A DNA stretch of 64,000 nt from Labia minor (GCA_963082975.1 OY720346.1:42447296-42511295); one strand, 5' to 3'. Shown: positions 44,603 through 56,480, counted from the first letter of the stretch. Numbers and translations are program-made. The notes: a model not told the origin generated them from the sequence alone.

Positions 44603-45949
44603 ACAATGTATAAAAAAAAGATATTTTCTCTATACCATCTGATGGGAAGAAACCCCTCCGCATTGGCGATACAACTGATTAATAAGAATTCATCATTAAT
44701 TTTAATGCTATGAAATATTTTTATACGAAAATCTATCCTGAAATCAATATTTATGTTTCAAAATCGGTTGAAAAAAAATTAATCGGAGCAATACAAAAGG
44801 TGTTAGTTACTAAAAGTAATTAATCGCTAATCAACTACAATTAATTATAATTCAATTATATTTCTTCTATACCTTCTAGGGATCCATTGAAATATCTATA
44901 GAAATTTTCAAAAGTCTATCTCGATAAAAAGTCGATGAAAAATGGATTTCAATTTGTCAAAAGAGCGAACAGACAGACAGAGAGACAGAGACAGACGCCA
45001 AGTGAAGTTAAGAAAAACGTTATAATAATAAAACCTTAATAAAAATGTTGGGAACCCTGGTTTAGAACCATTTAGCCGATAAAAATTTTATTATAATAGC
45101 AGAAAATTAATTAAATAATTTAATGAATATTTTATATAATGCCTTAAGTACTAATTTAATCAATTAATTAAACATTATTAAGTATTCTATCTCTCTACCC
45201 ATTATTAAAGATCTCTTCTCATAATTAAATAATTAAAGAATAAATAAATGAATTAATATAATATTTAATATATATATATATAATAATTTAAAAATATCAT
45301 ATAAATACAAATTAGAATTTAATCTATTAATGAAATTATTTGATATATTGTATATTTTTTTCTCTTTCTATATTTTTTTAATAAAATAAACTAATCAATT
45401 ATGTAATGCCATGAATTATTATTAATATAAATTTTTTAAGTAAAATTAATTAATTTTAATTAGAAGTTATTATGTGAATCAGCATTTCAATTAAATAAAT
45501 AAAAATAATAAAATTTAATTAATTAATAATTTTTCTCTCTGTAATGTTTATAATGTGGCTTTTGTAATTGATAACAGGAAAAGAAAATAATTTCTCTTTT
45601 TTGAATACATAAAATATATGCTATGTATTGATATTGTTAAGTTATCAACACAATTTTTGTAATAACTTTTTTATTATATACAATAAATGAAATTCCTTTC
45701 GGTTGTAAATATTTACGTTTTTATTTATATGTTTATTTTAAGTTTCTGTCCTTCTCTTTCGATAGACATATAGATCGATTGATAATGTTGTTTATAAACA
45801 AACCCTCTTTTCTCTTTTCATTCGTTTCACATTCACTCTATCATGTTCGCGTTAATTGAATGAACGAATTTTCAATTGAAATTCTCATTACGAAAAAAAT
45901 TAAGTCTTCTATAGTATATATAAATAAAATCAAATACATCTATTACTAT
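44603..45949. other. AT-rich stretch, repeat fragments
   Basis: A dispersed-repeat-like patch with a GACAGACAGAGAGACAGAG run lies at about 44870-45005. The rest is AT-rich with no gene. Confidence 0.45.
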
Positions 45950-46255
45950 CTATCAATCTATCTCTATGGCTCTACAGATCTGGAAAGTTCTTGGCCCCAG
46001 CAACCACATTTCTCCAAATGTCCCTATCCTAAGCCACAACCATCCAACTCCTACCCTCTTCCATCTATATCACGTCCCTTCCTATATTGTCCACCCACCG
46101 CGTCCTTAGCTTTCAAAGCGGACGTTTCCCTATCGGTCTCCCAACCAATATATTTTTCGCCATTTTTTCCTCTCCCATTCTAGCCACGTGCCCATCGTAG
46201 CCTTCTTGATTTTATAACCCTAACTATGTCTGAAGAGGCATAAAGGTCAGCACCT
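45950..46255 (-). mobile_element. RTE-like retrotransposon 3' fragment
   Basis: On the minus strand this encodes the C-terminal stretch ILVGRPIGKRP then RTRWVDNIGRDVI, and ends in TATC/TCTA repeats at about 45950-45965. It is homologous to 14740-14990, 50190-50440 and 52765-52965. Frames contain stops. Confidence 0.75.
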
Positions 46256-46307
46256 ATATGCAGCCTAATTTTATTATACATACTAGCAAAAATTATATAT
46301 ATATAAA

Positions 46308-46760
46308 TGTGGGAGTTGAAATTGAGGTGAAGGAATGTTGACGACAAGGGTGTTTCAACCTCCTAACTCCACTTCCTTGTCCCTGGTTGTAAAATGTAAC
46401 CGAGGGTAGCAGCGGAAATTTACAACGGGATGCCCGAATCCCTGATCAGGCCTTAGGTGACGACCAGGAGAAAGTCTCCCACCCCCTTCTCCCGAAAACC
46501 AAGTAGGGGAGGGATTAATATATAAATTGGAAGGCGAACTCCCGCAAGGGATTCTATTCGTTAGGGGATTGCTATTCGTTTTGGGATTCGCTTGGACTCT
46601 TCTGTTTAGATTCGTGATGATTATGATGATGAAAGAGTGTGTGTATTTGCCTATGTATATTTATTGTAATTAAACCATTTTATAGAAAACCCCAAACAAG
46701 AAGTGTTGTTGCTCTATCAAGATAATATACCCCTAGACAACGATCCAACCCCTTCCGAAA
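46308..46760. repeat. LTR-like segment with TATA box
   Basis: Starts TGTGGGAGTTG, is GC-richer than its flanks and carries TATATAAATTGG (about 46522). It has the look of a solo long terminal repeat, but a matching CA end and a target duplication were not found, and there is no second copy. Confidence 0.3.
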
Positions 46761-46833
46761 TCACTAGATGTATATATATATTTATGATAATCAAAATTGG
46801 CAACATATAATTTATATTTATTAAAAATAATAA

Positions 46834-46975
46834 CAGTCCGCTTGAATCGGAGCAAGCGTACGGTACTTGAAAACGACTGCAGAATAAGCAGTCGAAATGT
46901 TGTACAATTATTTTAATTTAATAAATAATTTATAAAAACAATGTGGTCTTTAAATAAAAATTCCCTTAATAATTA
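46834..46975 (+). mobile_element. Penelope-like element terminal fragment
   Basis: Matches 60895-61035: CAGTCCGCTTGAATCGGAGC, then AAAACGACTGCAGAATAAGC and GTACAATTATTTTAATTTAA. Homology begins close to the predicted transcription start of that element. Confidence 0.75.
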
Positions 46976-47246
46976 AAAATAATATCTTTAATTTTATTAT
47001 TAATTTAAAATGATAATTAAAGAATATCCTAATTCAATTAAAATACACAATAAATTGTATCTAATTAGAGTAAATGTACCAGTAGTTGACACTTGTGCAT
47101 TTAATATCTGATAATAACTTGTATATGTATAAACATTTCTAATTGCACGCTATATGAAAGTAATTCCTTCTCTATTGAAGATGTGCTTATAGAAAAATTA
47201 TTTTATACTTTTTAGTCCATGAGAAAAACGTTATTTTTTAAAATTT

Positions 47247-47815
47247 TTGAAGTGAAAACTTCTTTAGCGGCGTTGAGCACTTTTGCGAGATGGGGAAAAA
47301 CTATAGAACTCGCGTGAGCGTGACCAACACCATGAAGCTAGCATACATTCCATCTGCTTTCAAATTTCTTATAACAGAGCGCGAAATTTGAATTGTCATT
47401 AGAAATGTTTTATAAATTGTTATAGATAACAATTTATAAAACAGTTCGTATTGCAATATTTTAAACAAAGTTGTATATATATATATATATGTAGGGTTTT
47501 TATAATCCGGAGTTGGCTGCCTGCGTCTCGAAGGCCACAGCGGGTACAAGGAGGCAGACGCCATGATTATTAAACGAATCAAGATAGATAGAGTCATCAT
47601 CCACGGACGCTCCACGAACTAATTTATATTGTTTTGCGTTTATATTGTGCTGTATATTTGATTGTTTTTTTTAATAAATCTTTTTCTATTAATTAAACGT
47701 TGAAGTCTTTCATTTGAATAGAGGTAACTGCGCAAATCTTACATATATATACAGAACTTTGTGTATATATATAAATAAAAGTTGCAAATTTGTTTAAAAT
47801 ATATGTTTAAAATAA
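47247..47815 (+). mobile_element. Helentron-like family E element interrupted by an LTR
   Basis: 5' end TGAAGTGAAAACTTCTTTAG at 47247. The body matches 48715-48880. It is split at about 47489 by the solo LTR and resumes at 47744 with the family E body (GTTGCAAATTTGTTTAAAAT). The 3' end is missing. Confidence 0.72.
47490..47743. mobile_element. Probable solo LTR, 254 bp
   Basis: Begins TGTAGG and ends CTTACA, with AATAAATC (about 47670) as a possible poly(A) signal. TATA flanks it on both sides (47486-47489 and 47744-47747), and it interrupts a family E copy whose other copy at 48715 is continuous there. Superfamily is unknown; a 4-base duplication would suit Ty3/Gypsy. Confidence 0.62.
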
Positions 47816-48059
47816 TATCTTATCTTATTATGCTAGCTAAAATTGTATATATCTATCTATCTATCTATCTATATATATTGGTTCTCAAAAACCGCTCTAA
47901 CGATTTTTTTCAAATTCACACTAGATATAGTATTTATAAAGAAAAATTGAGTTTTATTGATCACATCTCTTGAAACAAACAGCTTCATTATTAATTTCTT
48001 AATTGAAAATTATATATGGAAAACGTCAAAATTGGCATCCATTTTTATTTTTTAACTGA

Positions 48060-48245
48060 AATTGTATTAATATTTTTTTTTATTTAAAATATTTTAAAAT
48101 TTATTATTTAATTTCGAAATAAAATTAAAAATATTTATTTTTAATAAAATATATATAGATATTTATTAATCTCTCTCAAAAAAAAAAAAAAAAAAAATAA
48201 AAAACATCAAATACTGCTAAGACAGTAAAAAAATGACAATTTTTT
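48060..48245 (+). repeat. AT-rich dispersed repeat, inverse of 6650-6860
   Basis: Same blocks as 6650-6860 in reverse, ending in an A-run at about 48180-48200. Confidence 0.55.
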
Positions 48246-48260
48246 TATCTAAATATATAT

Positions 48261-48440
48261 AGTCCAGAGGATAGAGTGATGTTTTAACGAGTGGATTTCA
48301 TCGGTTCGAAACTCGCCGGGTGAATCGTTATTTAAAAATGAAAATAATGATTTTGTTATTTTTTTTTTCTTTTTATCTATTGTTTACTTTTTAATAAATT
48401 ACTATTTTATATTTATTTATTCATTGTTCTTTTATTAATT
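48261..48440 (+). repeat. tRNA-derived SINE-like repeat, copy 2
   Basis: Begins GTCCAGAGGATAGAGTG, with GGTTCGAAACTCGCCGGGTG at about 48303. The body is shared with 6400-6570 to about 48440. This copy keeps the tRNA-like head better than copy 1. Confidence 0.55.
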
Positions 48441-48714
48441 AAGTTTTAGATAGTTTTATAATTTTTAATATTTTTTCAATAAAATATTATTTAATATATT
48501 TATTAATATTATTTTATTTATTATTATTGAGTACCCGAAGTTCCATTCATTTTAATCAGATTGATGCAATGATGCAACTGTTAATAATTGTAATATTATA
48601 ATAAATTTCTATCTTGAAAATTGTTACATATTATTCAGGATATTTTAAAAACAATTTCTTTCTTTAATTAATATTCATTTTTTCTATAAGTCAGATATAT
48701 TTCCAAATATTAAA

Positions 48715-49216
48715 TAATTTTTGAAGTGAAAACTTCTTTAGCGGCGTTGAGCACTTTTGCGGGATGGGGAAAAAGTATAGAACTCGCGTGATCGTGACAA
48801 ACACCATGAAGCTAGCACATTACGTCTGCTTTCAAATTTCTTATAACAGAGCGCGAAATTTGAATTGTCATTAGAACTGTTTTATAAATTATCTCTAACA
48901 TATAAATATATATTTATTATGTAAAGTTCATTTAATATATACATATATAATCAAAATTATACGAAATGAACTTCACATAATAAATATATATTTTATGTTA
49001 GAGATAAGAATTATAAAACAGTTCGTATTGCAATATTTTAAACAAAGTTGTGTATTTATATATATATAAATATAAGTTACAAATTTGTTTAAAATAATAT
49101 ATAAGTTATATATATATACATGCATATGAAATTCATCTTTCTCGTGAAATAGCGCGAATTTCGTCTGTTTTAAAATTTCTTACGCAGAAGTTTTCACTTC
49201 TGTCGGCCAGTCCCAC
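48715..49216 (+). mobile_element. Helentron-like non-autonomous element, family E, full copy
   Basis: 5' TGAAGTGAAAACTTCTTTAG. The 3' subterminal inverse AGAAGTTTTCACTTC (about 49189-49203) is followed by CGGCCAGTCCCACGACTGCC, a weak hairpin (CAGT/ACTG), and then ATTTTGC. T-runs lie on both sides. A long AT palindrome (48889-49008) sits inside. Confidence 0.8.
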
Positions 49217-49364
49217 GACTGCCAATTTTGCTTTTTTAATTCCGAAAAGCTGCAAAGCACGTTTTTTTGTCTTTAGTTTGTTTTATAACCACTTGGGGCG
49301 CTAAACAGTTTTTCAAAAGAACACTATAGAAAAAAAATATATGTACCTATATATTATATATTTA

Positions 49365-49582
49365 TGTATTATTGAGGAGCACAAGTTCATTAATTTTAAT
49401 CAGATTGATGCAAATGTGTAACATTTAATAATTGTAATAAATAATTAAAGAATTGTGTATCAATATTTTTTAAAGGGTAGAGCGAGAGCTCGGTGTCCCA
49501 GGTATTAATATTACTAGCCAAATCCAATAATAATGAATCATTTTTTTTAACTTAAGTACCGAGCCGAGGCTCGGGGTCCAGG
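49365..49582 (+). repeat. Hairpin-ended repeat, family C
   Basis: Same blocks as 8270-8466: TTTTAATCAGATTGATGCAA, CGGTGTCCCAGGTATTAATA, ACCGAGCCGAGGCTCGGGGT. It ends in a tail-to-tail junction with a second, inverted terminus (49557-49625). Confidence 0.7.
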
Positions 49583-49844
49583 TACTATAACTTATAGTAC
49601 CGGGACCCCGAGCCTCGGCTCGGTAATTAACTTAAAAAAAAATATTATATTGTAATATAAATTATAGATGTAAAAATTTTGTACGGAAAAGAAATAAAAG
49701 AATATTATATTTTAATATATAAATGATGTTATTTTCTATCATACACATCGTATTTTTAATATTTTTGTAATAATAATCAGTTTGATGAAAAAAATAATTA
49801 TGAATTATATATATATATATATATACGTATATAAAATTCATTTT

Positions 49845-49945
49845 TCTCGCGAAGTTGGTGCGCATTCCGTCTGCTTTCAAATTTCTTAAGAAGTTTTCAC
49901 TTCTGTCGGCCAGTCCCACGAATGCCAATTTTGCTTTTTTTTATA
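49845..49945 (+). mobile_element. Family E element, 3' end only
   Basis: AGAAGTTTTCACTTCTGTCG, then CCAGTCCCACGAATGCC and ATTTTGC, matching 49160-49216. Confidence 0.7.
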
Positions 49946-49959
49946 TTTATACTAGCTGT

Positions 49960-50445
49960 TCAGAGAGCCTTCGGCACTCTTCACACCTAGACGAGGGCTC
50001 CGCCCCCTGTACCCCCGAGTGGTACATAGTATTTGGTTGAAAGTAGTAAAAGGTTTTTATCCATTTTTTGTTTCAATCAGTATATTACATAAAACATTCA
50101 TTTCTTTTTGTGTTCTTATTTAAAATATATTTTAATTTAATCAGTAAATTAATTATATATATTATTATTATTGTATATGTTATATCTATCTATCTATCTA
50201 TGTGGCTCAAAGATACTCGAAAGTTCTTGGCCGCAACAACCACATTTCTCCAAGTGTCCCTATCCTGAGCCCTTGTTCCATCTCTCTTACGTCCCTTCCT
50301 ACGCGTCTTTGGTTTTCCAAGCGGACGTTTTCCAATCGGTCTCCCCACCAATATCTTTTTCCTCTCCCATCCCTGCCTATCGCAGCTTTTTCCCTTTTAT
50401 AACCCTAACTATTTCTGAAGATGCAGAGGCCATGCAACACTAATT
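49960..50445 (-). mobile_element. RTE-like 3' end with conserved tail, copy 1
   Basis: Nearly identical to 52528-52970: TCAGAGAGCCTTCGGC, then TAGACGAGGGCTCCGCCCCC, an AT-rich stretch, (TATC)n (about 50182-50200) and the RTE C-terminal coding fragment on the minus strand. Plus-strand frames are shadows. Confidence 0.8.
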
Positions 50446-50985
50446 AATTTATTCAATAAAGTAAATTTTTAAATTTACTTATTCTTAATAATCATCTATA
50501 CCTACTGGCATACGCTGTATAGACTTAAGGTACCTTAATCAATTTTGTATAAATTTTGTTTAAATTTACTTGTTTTATCTCGTATTAAATCATCTTTTGA
50601 TTGCTCTTTACTTTTCTATTTTTATTAATTCTATTTAAACCCATATATGAAAATAACAAAACAATATTCCAAAAAACCTAATATATATGATATATCTATC
50701 ATCTTGATATTATCTTGATATTATACTATAATTCACATATTTTATTTTCCAATAGTTTCTTTTAAAATTTTTATTTGTTTTTTTTTTTCTAAATTCCATT
50801 AAAATTGATAACCATTCGTTTCTTATATTAGAAAATTCAGATATATAAATTTATTTTAAAATTTTTGCATGCTCATTAAAAATTTTTATGGAAATATTAG
50901 ATGCAGAATTAATACGATTAATAATTAATAATAGAGTATACTATTTAAATATTTCAAGTTTAAATTGGGTGGCTTGTATTGCCGG
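50446..50985. other. AT-rich stretch, no gene seen
   Basis: Nothing recognised. Confidence 0.5.
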
Positions 50986-51126
50986 TTGCCTAAATGCCAG
51001 GGGCTCCTAGTCGAGGGAACGCTCAGTCAGTCAGTCAGTCGATTTCGTTGTGTGAGTGCGCATGCCAACTCAAACCAGGCGGGCGGCGATGATGCTCTTT
51101 CTCTCTCTACTATATCAAAAGCGTAA
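50986..51126 (+). promoter_or_regulatory. GC-rich, exon-like patch with TCAGT cluster
   Basis: A GC-rich island in AT-rich DNA. It contains CTCAGTCAGTCAGTCAGTCG (four overlapping TCAGT, the arthropod initiator core), GTGCGCATGCC and a short frame starting ATGATGCTCTTTCTC. It ends at AAAAGC|GTAAGTGT, a strong plus-strand splice donor. This fits a promoter plus first exon of a plus-strand gene extending to the right, or a non-coding first exon. No downstream exon was identified. Confidence 0.35.
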
Positions 51127-52527
51127 GTGTATTTTCTATTTAAATTATCATAATTCACCAATATAAAGCGATCAATTAACATCACCTCTACCATCATTGT
51201 AATAAAGTCTCAAATGATTTACTGATTTTTTTTAATAATTATTTTAATAGAAAAATATCATATTTGTTTTTTACTTCATATTCATATTATGAATGATATT
51301 TTATTTATTAATATATATATATATATATATATTTAACGTGATAAATCTGCACATTAATCAAAGTTTAATTTAAAATTATTTACACATTTTATTAGAATTT
51401 GAAAATGTATATATCTTCTTTTCTTCCAATTAATCTCTTTTCTATTTCATTTAATATAATAGGATATATTATATATCGTACCCTATATATATATATATAT
51501 TGGTATATATATTTCTATTTATTATTATTATTCTATTTTTTAATATTTTCTATTCAATATGAGTTGATTTATTTAATATATATTTGGATATTATTCATTT
51601 AAGTAAATATAATTTTTTTATTTTCAATTTGAAGTGACATTTATTCTAGAGACGCCCAAGCGGCGGGCTAATTTATTTTCTTTTTTTCTTTTATCTTGTA
51701 ATTTACTGTTTAATTTATCTAAAAAAATGATAAATTCTGATAAATATTTATTCTTTCAATATCAATTATTTTCTGAGAATTCTACATGATTATCAAAATC
51801 AAAAATCAATTGAAATTTAAATAGAAATCATTTTAACATTCTCTTTTAATTATAAATAATAGAAAAGGTCAGTTTTTAAAACTTTCATTTATTAAACAAG
51901 AACTTTATTATGTGTCTTTGAAATATATCTAAATATTATTATTTCATTAAAAGTTATAATAACGAAAAATTAATATGTGATACATTGATTAACAACAGTT
52001 TCAAAGTATTTTTAATCTGCATTAAAAAAAACACAACTGATTAAAAAGGCAGATATTTTATTAGAATGAATTAATTATAAATTTGGAAATAATTTTAAAG
52101 CTCGGAAGCTTCTATTACCTAAACAGCGTAGGCGTTACGTATATATATTATATATTACTCGTATTCTATATTCTATTGTATATATCTCGAGACAACTCCC
52201 AATATATTTACTTGTTTTTCTTATTTTGATTTCAAGCAAGAGCTATTGAACTAAAAAATATATTTTCATGTTATCTTTTATAATTACACATAAAAAAACA
52301 TCTGATCAGTTAATTTATTAAATATATCAGTTAAATAGAATTTCTATGCTGAATTTAAATTTGAATATAAGAAATAGAAAAATTCGTAATTCTTAAATGT
52401 TATGAATTGCTAAATATACATTTAGGTAATATTTTAAGTGTTTTATTTGTAATTTTTCAATTATCACTTGTAAGTATATTGAATTTCTATTTATACACAG
52501 ACAATTATATATTATTTTTTTATTTAA
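51127..52527. other. AT-rich stretch, no exon seen
   Basis: (TA)n near 51311-51330 and 51485-51500. If the 51 kb patch is a first exon, this is intron. Confidence 0.45.
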
Positions 52528-52970
52528 ATGCTAGCTGCTCAGAGAGCCTTCGGCGCTCTTCATACCTAGACGAGGGCTCCGCCCCCTGTACCCCCGAGTG
52601 GTACATAGTATTTGGTTGAAAGTAGTAAAAGGTTTTCATCCATTTTGTTTCAATCAGTATATTACATAAAACATTCATTTCTTTTTGTGTTCTTATTTAA
52701 AATATATTTTAATTTAATCAGTAAATTAATTATATATATTATTATTATTGTATATGTTATATCTATCTATCTATCTATGTGGCTCAAAGATACTCGAAAG
52801 TTCTTGGCCGCAACAACCACATTTCTCCAAGTGTCCCTATCCTGAGCCCTTGTTCCATCTCTCTTACGTCCCTTCCTACGCGTCCTTGGTTTTCCAAGCG
52901 GACGTTTTCCAATCGGTCTCCCTACCAATATCTATTTCCTCTCCCATTCTAGCCACGTGCCCTGCCTAAA
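52528..52970 (-). mobile_element. RTE-like 3' end with conserved tail, copy 2
   Basis: Near-identical to 49960-50445 in the same orientation, including the (TATC)n run (about 52758-52778). The two copies lie 2.57 kb apart. Confidence 0.8.
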
Positions 52971-54012
52971 ATACCATCAACTAATATAAATTATTTAATT
53001 GTAGATAAATAAATAAAATATTATGGGAAATAAAATATCATTAATATTATTTGAAATCATAATAAGATAAAATTCTAAAGACAGTAAACGGGTGTTTCTA
53101 GAAGAATTTGGTTGACATAAAATATTTTTTTTTAAAAAAACGATAAGCCCATAAGGCCATTTCATTGGAAATAGATAAAATATTATTTTTAGTTTATATT
53201 TAACAGTGCTATATACAAGACAACAGGTTAAATAGATTAGTAATGGTAGGTAATATTATAAACTATTATATATTTTAATTCTTTTTAATTACTTCTTTTA
53301 ATAATATATTAGTTCATTTTCTATATACTTTACATATACTTGTATAGATAAATTTGAGTGCATTTTAAATGCTTTTATATTAAATACTTTTTAATAAATT
53401 GAATAAATTTTTATTTATTATATTTTTTTGTTTCAATTCTAATATTTTTTAATTAATTTTTCGATTAATTTAATATCTAATTTATTTTTTATTATTTGAT
53501 GATAATTTATTAAATCTTAAATACAATTTACTTAGATATTGTCTTTTATAATTTATTATTATAATTCTTATTTTTTCTTTTTTAATGTGTTCGAAAGTAA
53601 TAATTTGCTTCAAGTATGGTAGAATCTTTTCAACAACGATTTATATAAAATTAATTGATGTTTTATTTTCTATCTATTGTATTGACAAAAAATTTTGATT
53701 GACAATCTAATATGAAAATAAGAATTTAAGAAAGAATCCAAAAGATTTGGAGCATCCAATATATAAACGAGGATTTTTGTGCATAATTTTAATATCCCCT
53801 ACTATCTTTAGAAAAATTCAATATTGATTTACTTCTTTGAAATTCTTTTCATTCAATTAGATTAGTAGTATGTAATTTACTCTAAAACAATAGTATATAT
53901 AAAAATATTTCATCTAATAATAATTATATCAAGATTTTCACATTCCTCTTCTCGCTATATTTACTTTTATGCCATTTTACTTACACTATATACAAGTTCA
54001 TTTCAGGAATAT
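52971..54012. other. AT-rich stretch, no gene seen
   Basis: Nothing recognised. Confidence 0.5.
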
Positions 54013-55044
54013 ATGTTACGGTAAATGTACCATCTTGGGAAATGTACACATTTTACGGTAAAAGTGTACATTTCCCAAGATGGCACATTTACCGTGACAA
54101 AAGTTAGGTATAAGTAAACTGAATATAATGTATATGTACATTTCCCGGCAAATGTGTACACCTGCCTTTACGTTTTGGTAAATGTATACTCTTACCTTCG
54201 TATTTTAAGGAAAGGTGGAATACAAGTAAATTAAAAATGTCGTTGCAGTAAAAAAAATTTTATTTAAATAAACATAATACAAAAAGCTTTAATAACGAAA
54301 ATTATTTTAATTCAAAAATGTGAATGAGAAACAAAACATACTTATTACATATAATATGTCGTAGCTTATGATCCCAATATTCATAAATACTATTTTCGTC
54401 CTAGTTTTTTAGGACCAATACGATCGGAATCAAACAAATAATTATAATATTAACATACTTTTTTTTATTATAACAGTTAAATTTCATAAAATTATAAAGG
54501 AATATATAGAAATTTCATAATGAAGTAAGAGCTATTTATTTTAGCAAGAATTGCTATTGTGGCACTTGGAATTACGTAATATTCCAGCATTTTTACAACT
54601 GCATTTTTTTGAGGAACATGTTCCTTTACAGATGCATCTTTTAAAACCTTGGCCACCAGTAAGGGACTGCATTCCTATAATTTCTCTTACCGATTTCTCA
54701 ACATCTTGAGGAACATCTTCATATGATATAAACTTTTGTTCACAAATGGCGAATTCATGCCTAGAATATAAGATTGTTTTAAAATTCCCTGTTTAGTTCC
54801 TAATTTATATAAATTTTTATCGTCATCTCTAGACAAAACAACGCAAATCAAATTTTTGGGATCCGTTTTACCACGTATGCTCACATTTACCAAAACGACA
54901 TGGTCATTGTGAATTCAATGTACATTTCCCTCATTTGAAATTGTAAATGTTAGTTGAATGCACATTACCCAAATGAGGAGGCTAATGTGCACATTTACCG
55001 GAAAATGTGTACATTTGCCACAATATCTACTTTTACCGTAACAT
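54013..55044 (-). mobile_element. Ginger-like DNA transposon, deletion derivative
   Basis: Inverted ends ATGTTACGGTAAA are flanked by ATAT on both sides (54009-54012 and 55045-55048). The phrase GGTAAATGTGCACATT recurs as subterminal repeats. The left end forms a hairpin with arms of about 40 bases (54016-54056 and 54058-54097). Inside, on the minus strand, only the C-terminal coding part of an integrase-like protein remains. A Cys-rich tail of this kind is typical of Ginger2/KRBA2-type proteins, so Ginger is the likely superfamily. Confidence 0.72.
54541..54893 (-). pseudogene. Ginger/KRBA2-like integrase C-terminus, frameshifted
   Basis: Minus-strand frame from 54893 (VNVSIRGKTDPKNLICVVLS) that must shift near 54765 to reach KSVREIIGMQSLTGGQGFKR and the Cys-rich end CICKGTCSSKKCSCKNAG, then SKCHNSNSC and the stop at 54541-54543. 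The catalytic DDE core is absent. The C-x-C-rich end with 'SKCH' is a known C-terminal signature of these integrase-like insect proteins; its function is unclear. Confidence 0.65.
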
Positions 55045-55048
55045 ATAT

Positions 55049-56209
55049 ATAACTTTGAAATAATAATAATAATAATAATAATATAGTACAAAACTTTCGT
55101 TTCAATTTAATGTTTAATTAAAAATAATTAATTAAATATTCTTATATTTATTTTTATTTATATTTTATTTATATTTATTTGAACTAAATCGATGGTCTTT
55201 TTGATCCATGGACATATCTCAAAATCAGTAAAGGATAAAAATAAATATTACCTTTTTTTTTGATTAAAAATTTATTTTCTTTTAAGTTTTTTTCTAAATA
55301 AAATAAAAACAACCTTTGACAGATAAACACAGAATTCGCTCACTAAAAAATATATTACAATAATAATAATTTTTATTTCACAAATTTGATGTCTGTTTTT
55401 GGAAAAGTACCTACATTTCATATTTTGCCAAAATTATTCTCTTATCTTTTTCCTCCCACCCTTCCTCCATTTAATTAATTTTATTTTATTTTTATTTTCT
55501 AATTGATAATAAGTTTATCTAGTCCTATTGTTGTGATATACAAATCGTCTTTTTCTTTTATTTTTTGAGTGGCGTTTTATAAGTGATATGAATACCAAAC
55601 ACACACATACACCAACTCAAAAGTTATTATTATTATTATTATATCCATCAAAGGCAAGAGAAGAGGCAGTCGTCGTTGTCTTCTTTTCTTAAATCACAGA
55701 CAAAGAGTGTGAAAGAGAGAGATAGAAAGAGATTTCACTTTGGATATAAAGAAAGAATTAATACAAATGAAATGGAATGGAGTGGAGAAGGAAGGGATGA
55801 GGGAGAGAGGGAAAGATAGAGTGAAAGTGAATAATAAAAAAAGAAAGATGGAAATATCTATTTTGTCATTTTGTCAAGTTTCTTCTTCATTTCATACTTC
55901 CTTTTTTACAATCATCATTCTCTCCTCATCCCTCATTTTCCACTTTCTTTTTTTATATTTACACCTCTTTACTCTCTCTTTCTCTTTCTTTTTTTTTTAA
56001 ATAAAATCAGAAGAGAAGATTGGAAGGCTTATCTTATAAATGGATTTTTAATTTAAGTCTCAAAAGAGAAAGAGAGTTGATGTTGATCATTTTTTTGTCT
56101 TTCACACCCTTTTTGACAGTTAGTTAGATAGATAGACAAATACACATAAATAGACAAAGAAAGAATATGTCAATGAAGTAAAGAGTATGCTTTGTTTAAA
56201 AAAAATATG
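55049..56209. other. AT-rich stretch with polypurine/polypyrimidine patches
   Basis: (TAA)n at about 55062-55082. A GA-rich patch (55700-55840) and a TC-rich patch (55870-56000) give low-complexity frames. No gene. Confidence 0.5.
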
Positions 56210-56480
56210 GACTGTCTCCACTCGACTATCTCGCAAATTTGAAATGGATTAATTAACATATATTATATTTAAATTAAATTATAAATTAAAATTAATAAAT
56301 AATATTTATTAAACCAACGCAGGTTGGCTCTTTATTTAAGGCACTACGTCACGTGCTGACGCGTGATTGCCAGTCAACGTGTTAAAAAATTAATTACTGT
56401 ACTTTCAGCGATTCATTCAAGGTGAAATTCTAATATAGCAGTCTTATACAATTTTTAATCATGTGAACATATATCTTTAT
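56210..56480 (-). mobile_element. Outer family B element, 3' part (split)
   Basis: Reverse orientation: GTCTCCACTCGACTATCTCGC at the left, ending ATATATCTTTAT at 56480, where the family E Helentron begins. The rest of the same copy resumes at 58293. Confidence 0.85.

Noticed and set aside
45860..46183. Plus-strand frame with Pro/Ser-rich sequence
   Set aside because: Same antisense shadow of the RTE C-terminal region, as at 50171-50443 and 52748-52969.
54054..54062. Hairpin at the left end of the 54 kb element as a transcription terminator
   Set aside because: It is made of inverted transposon terminal sequence in a eukaryotic genome; no gene ends there.
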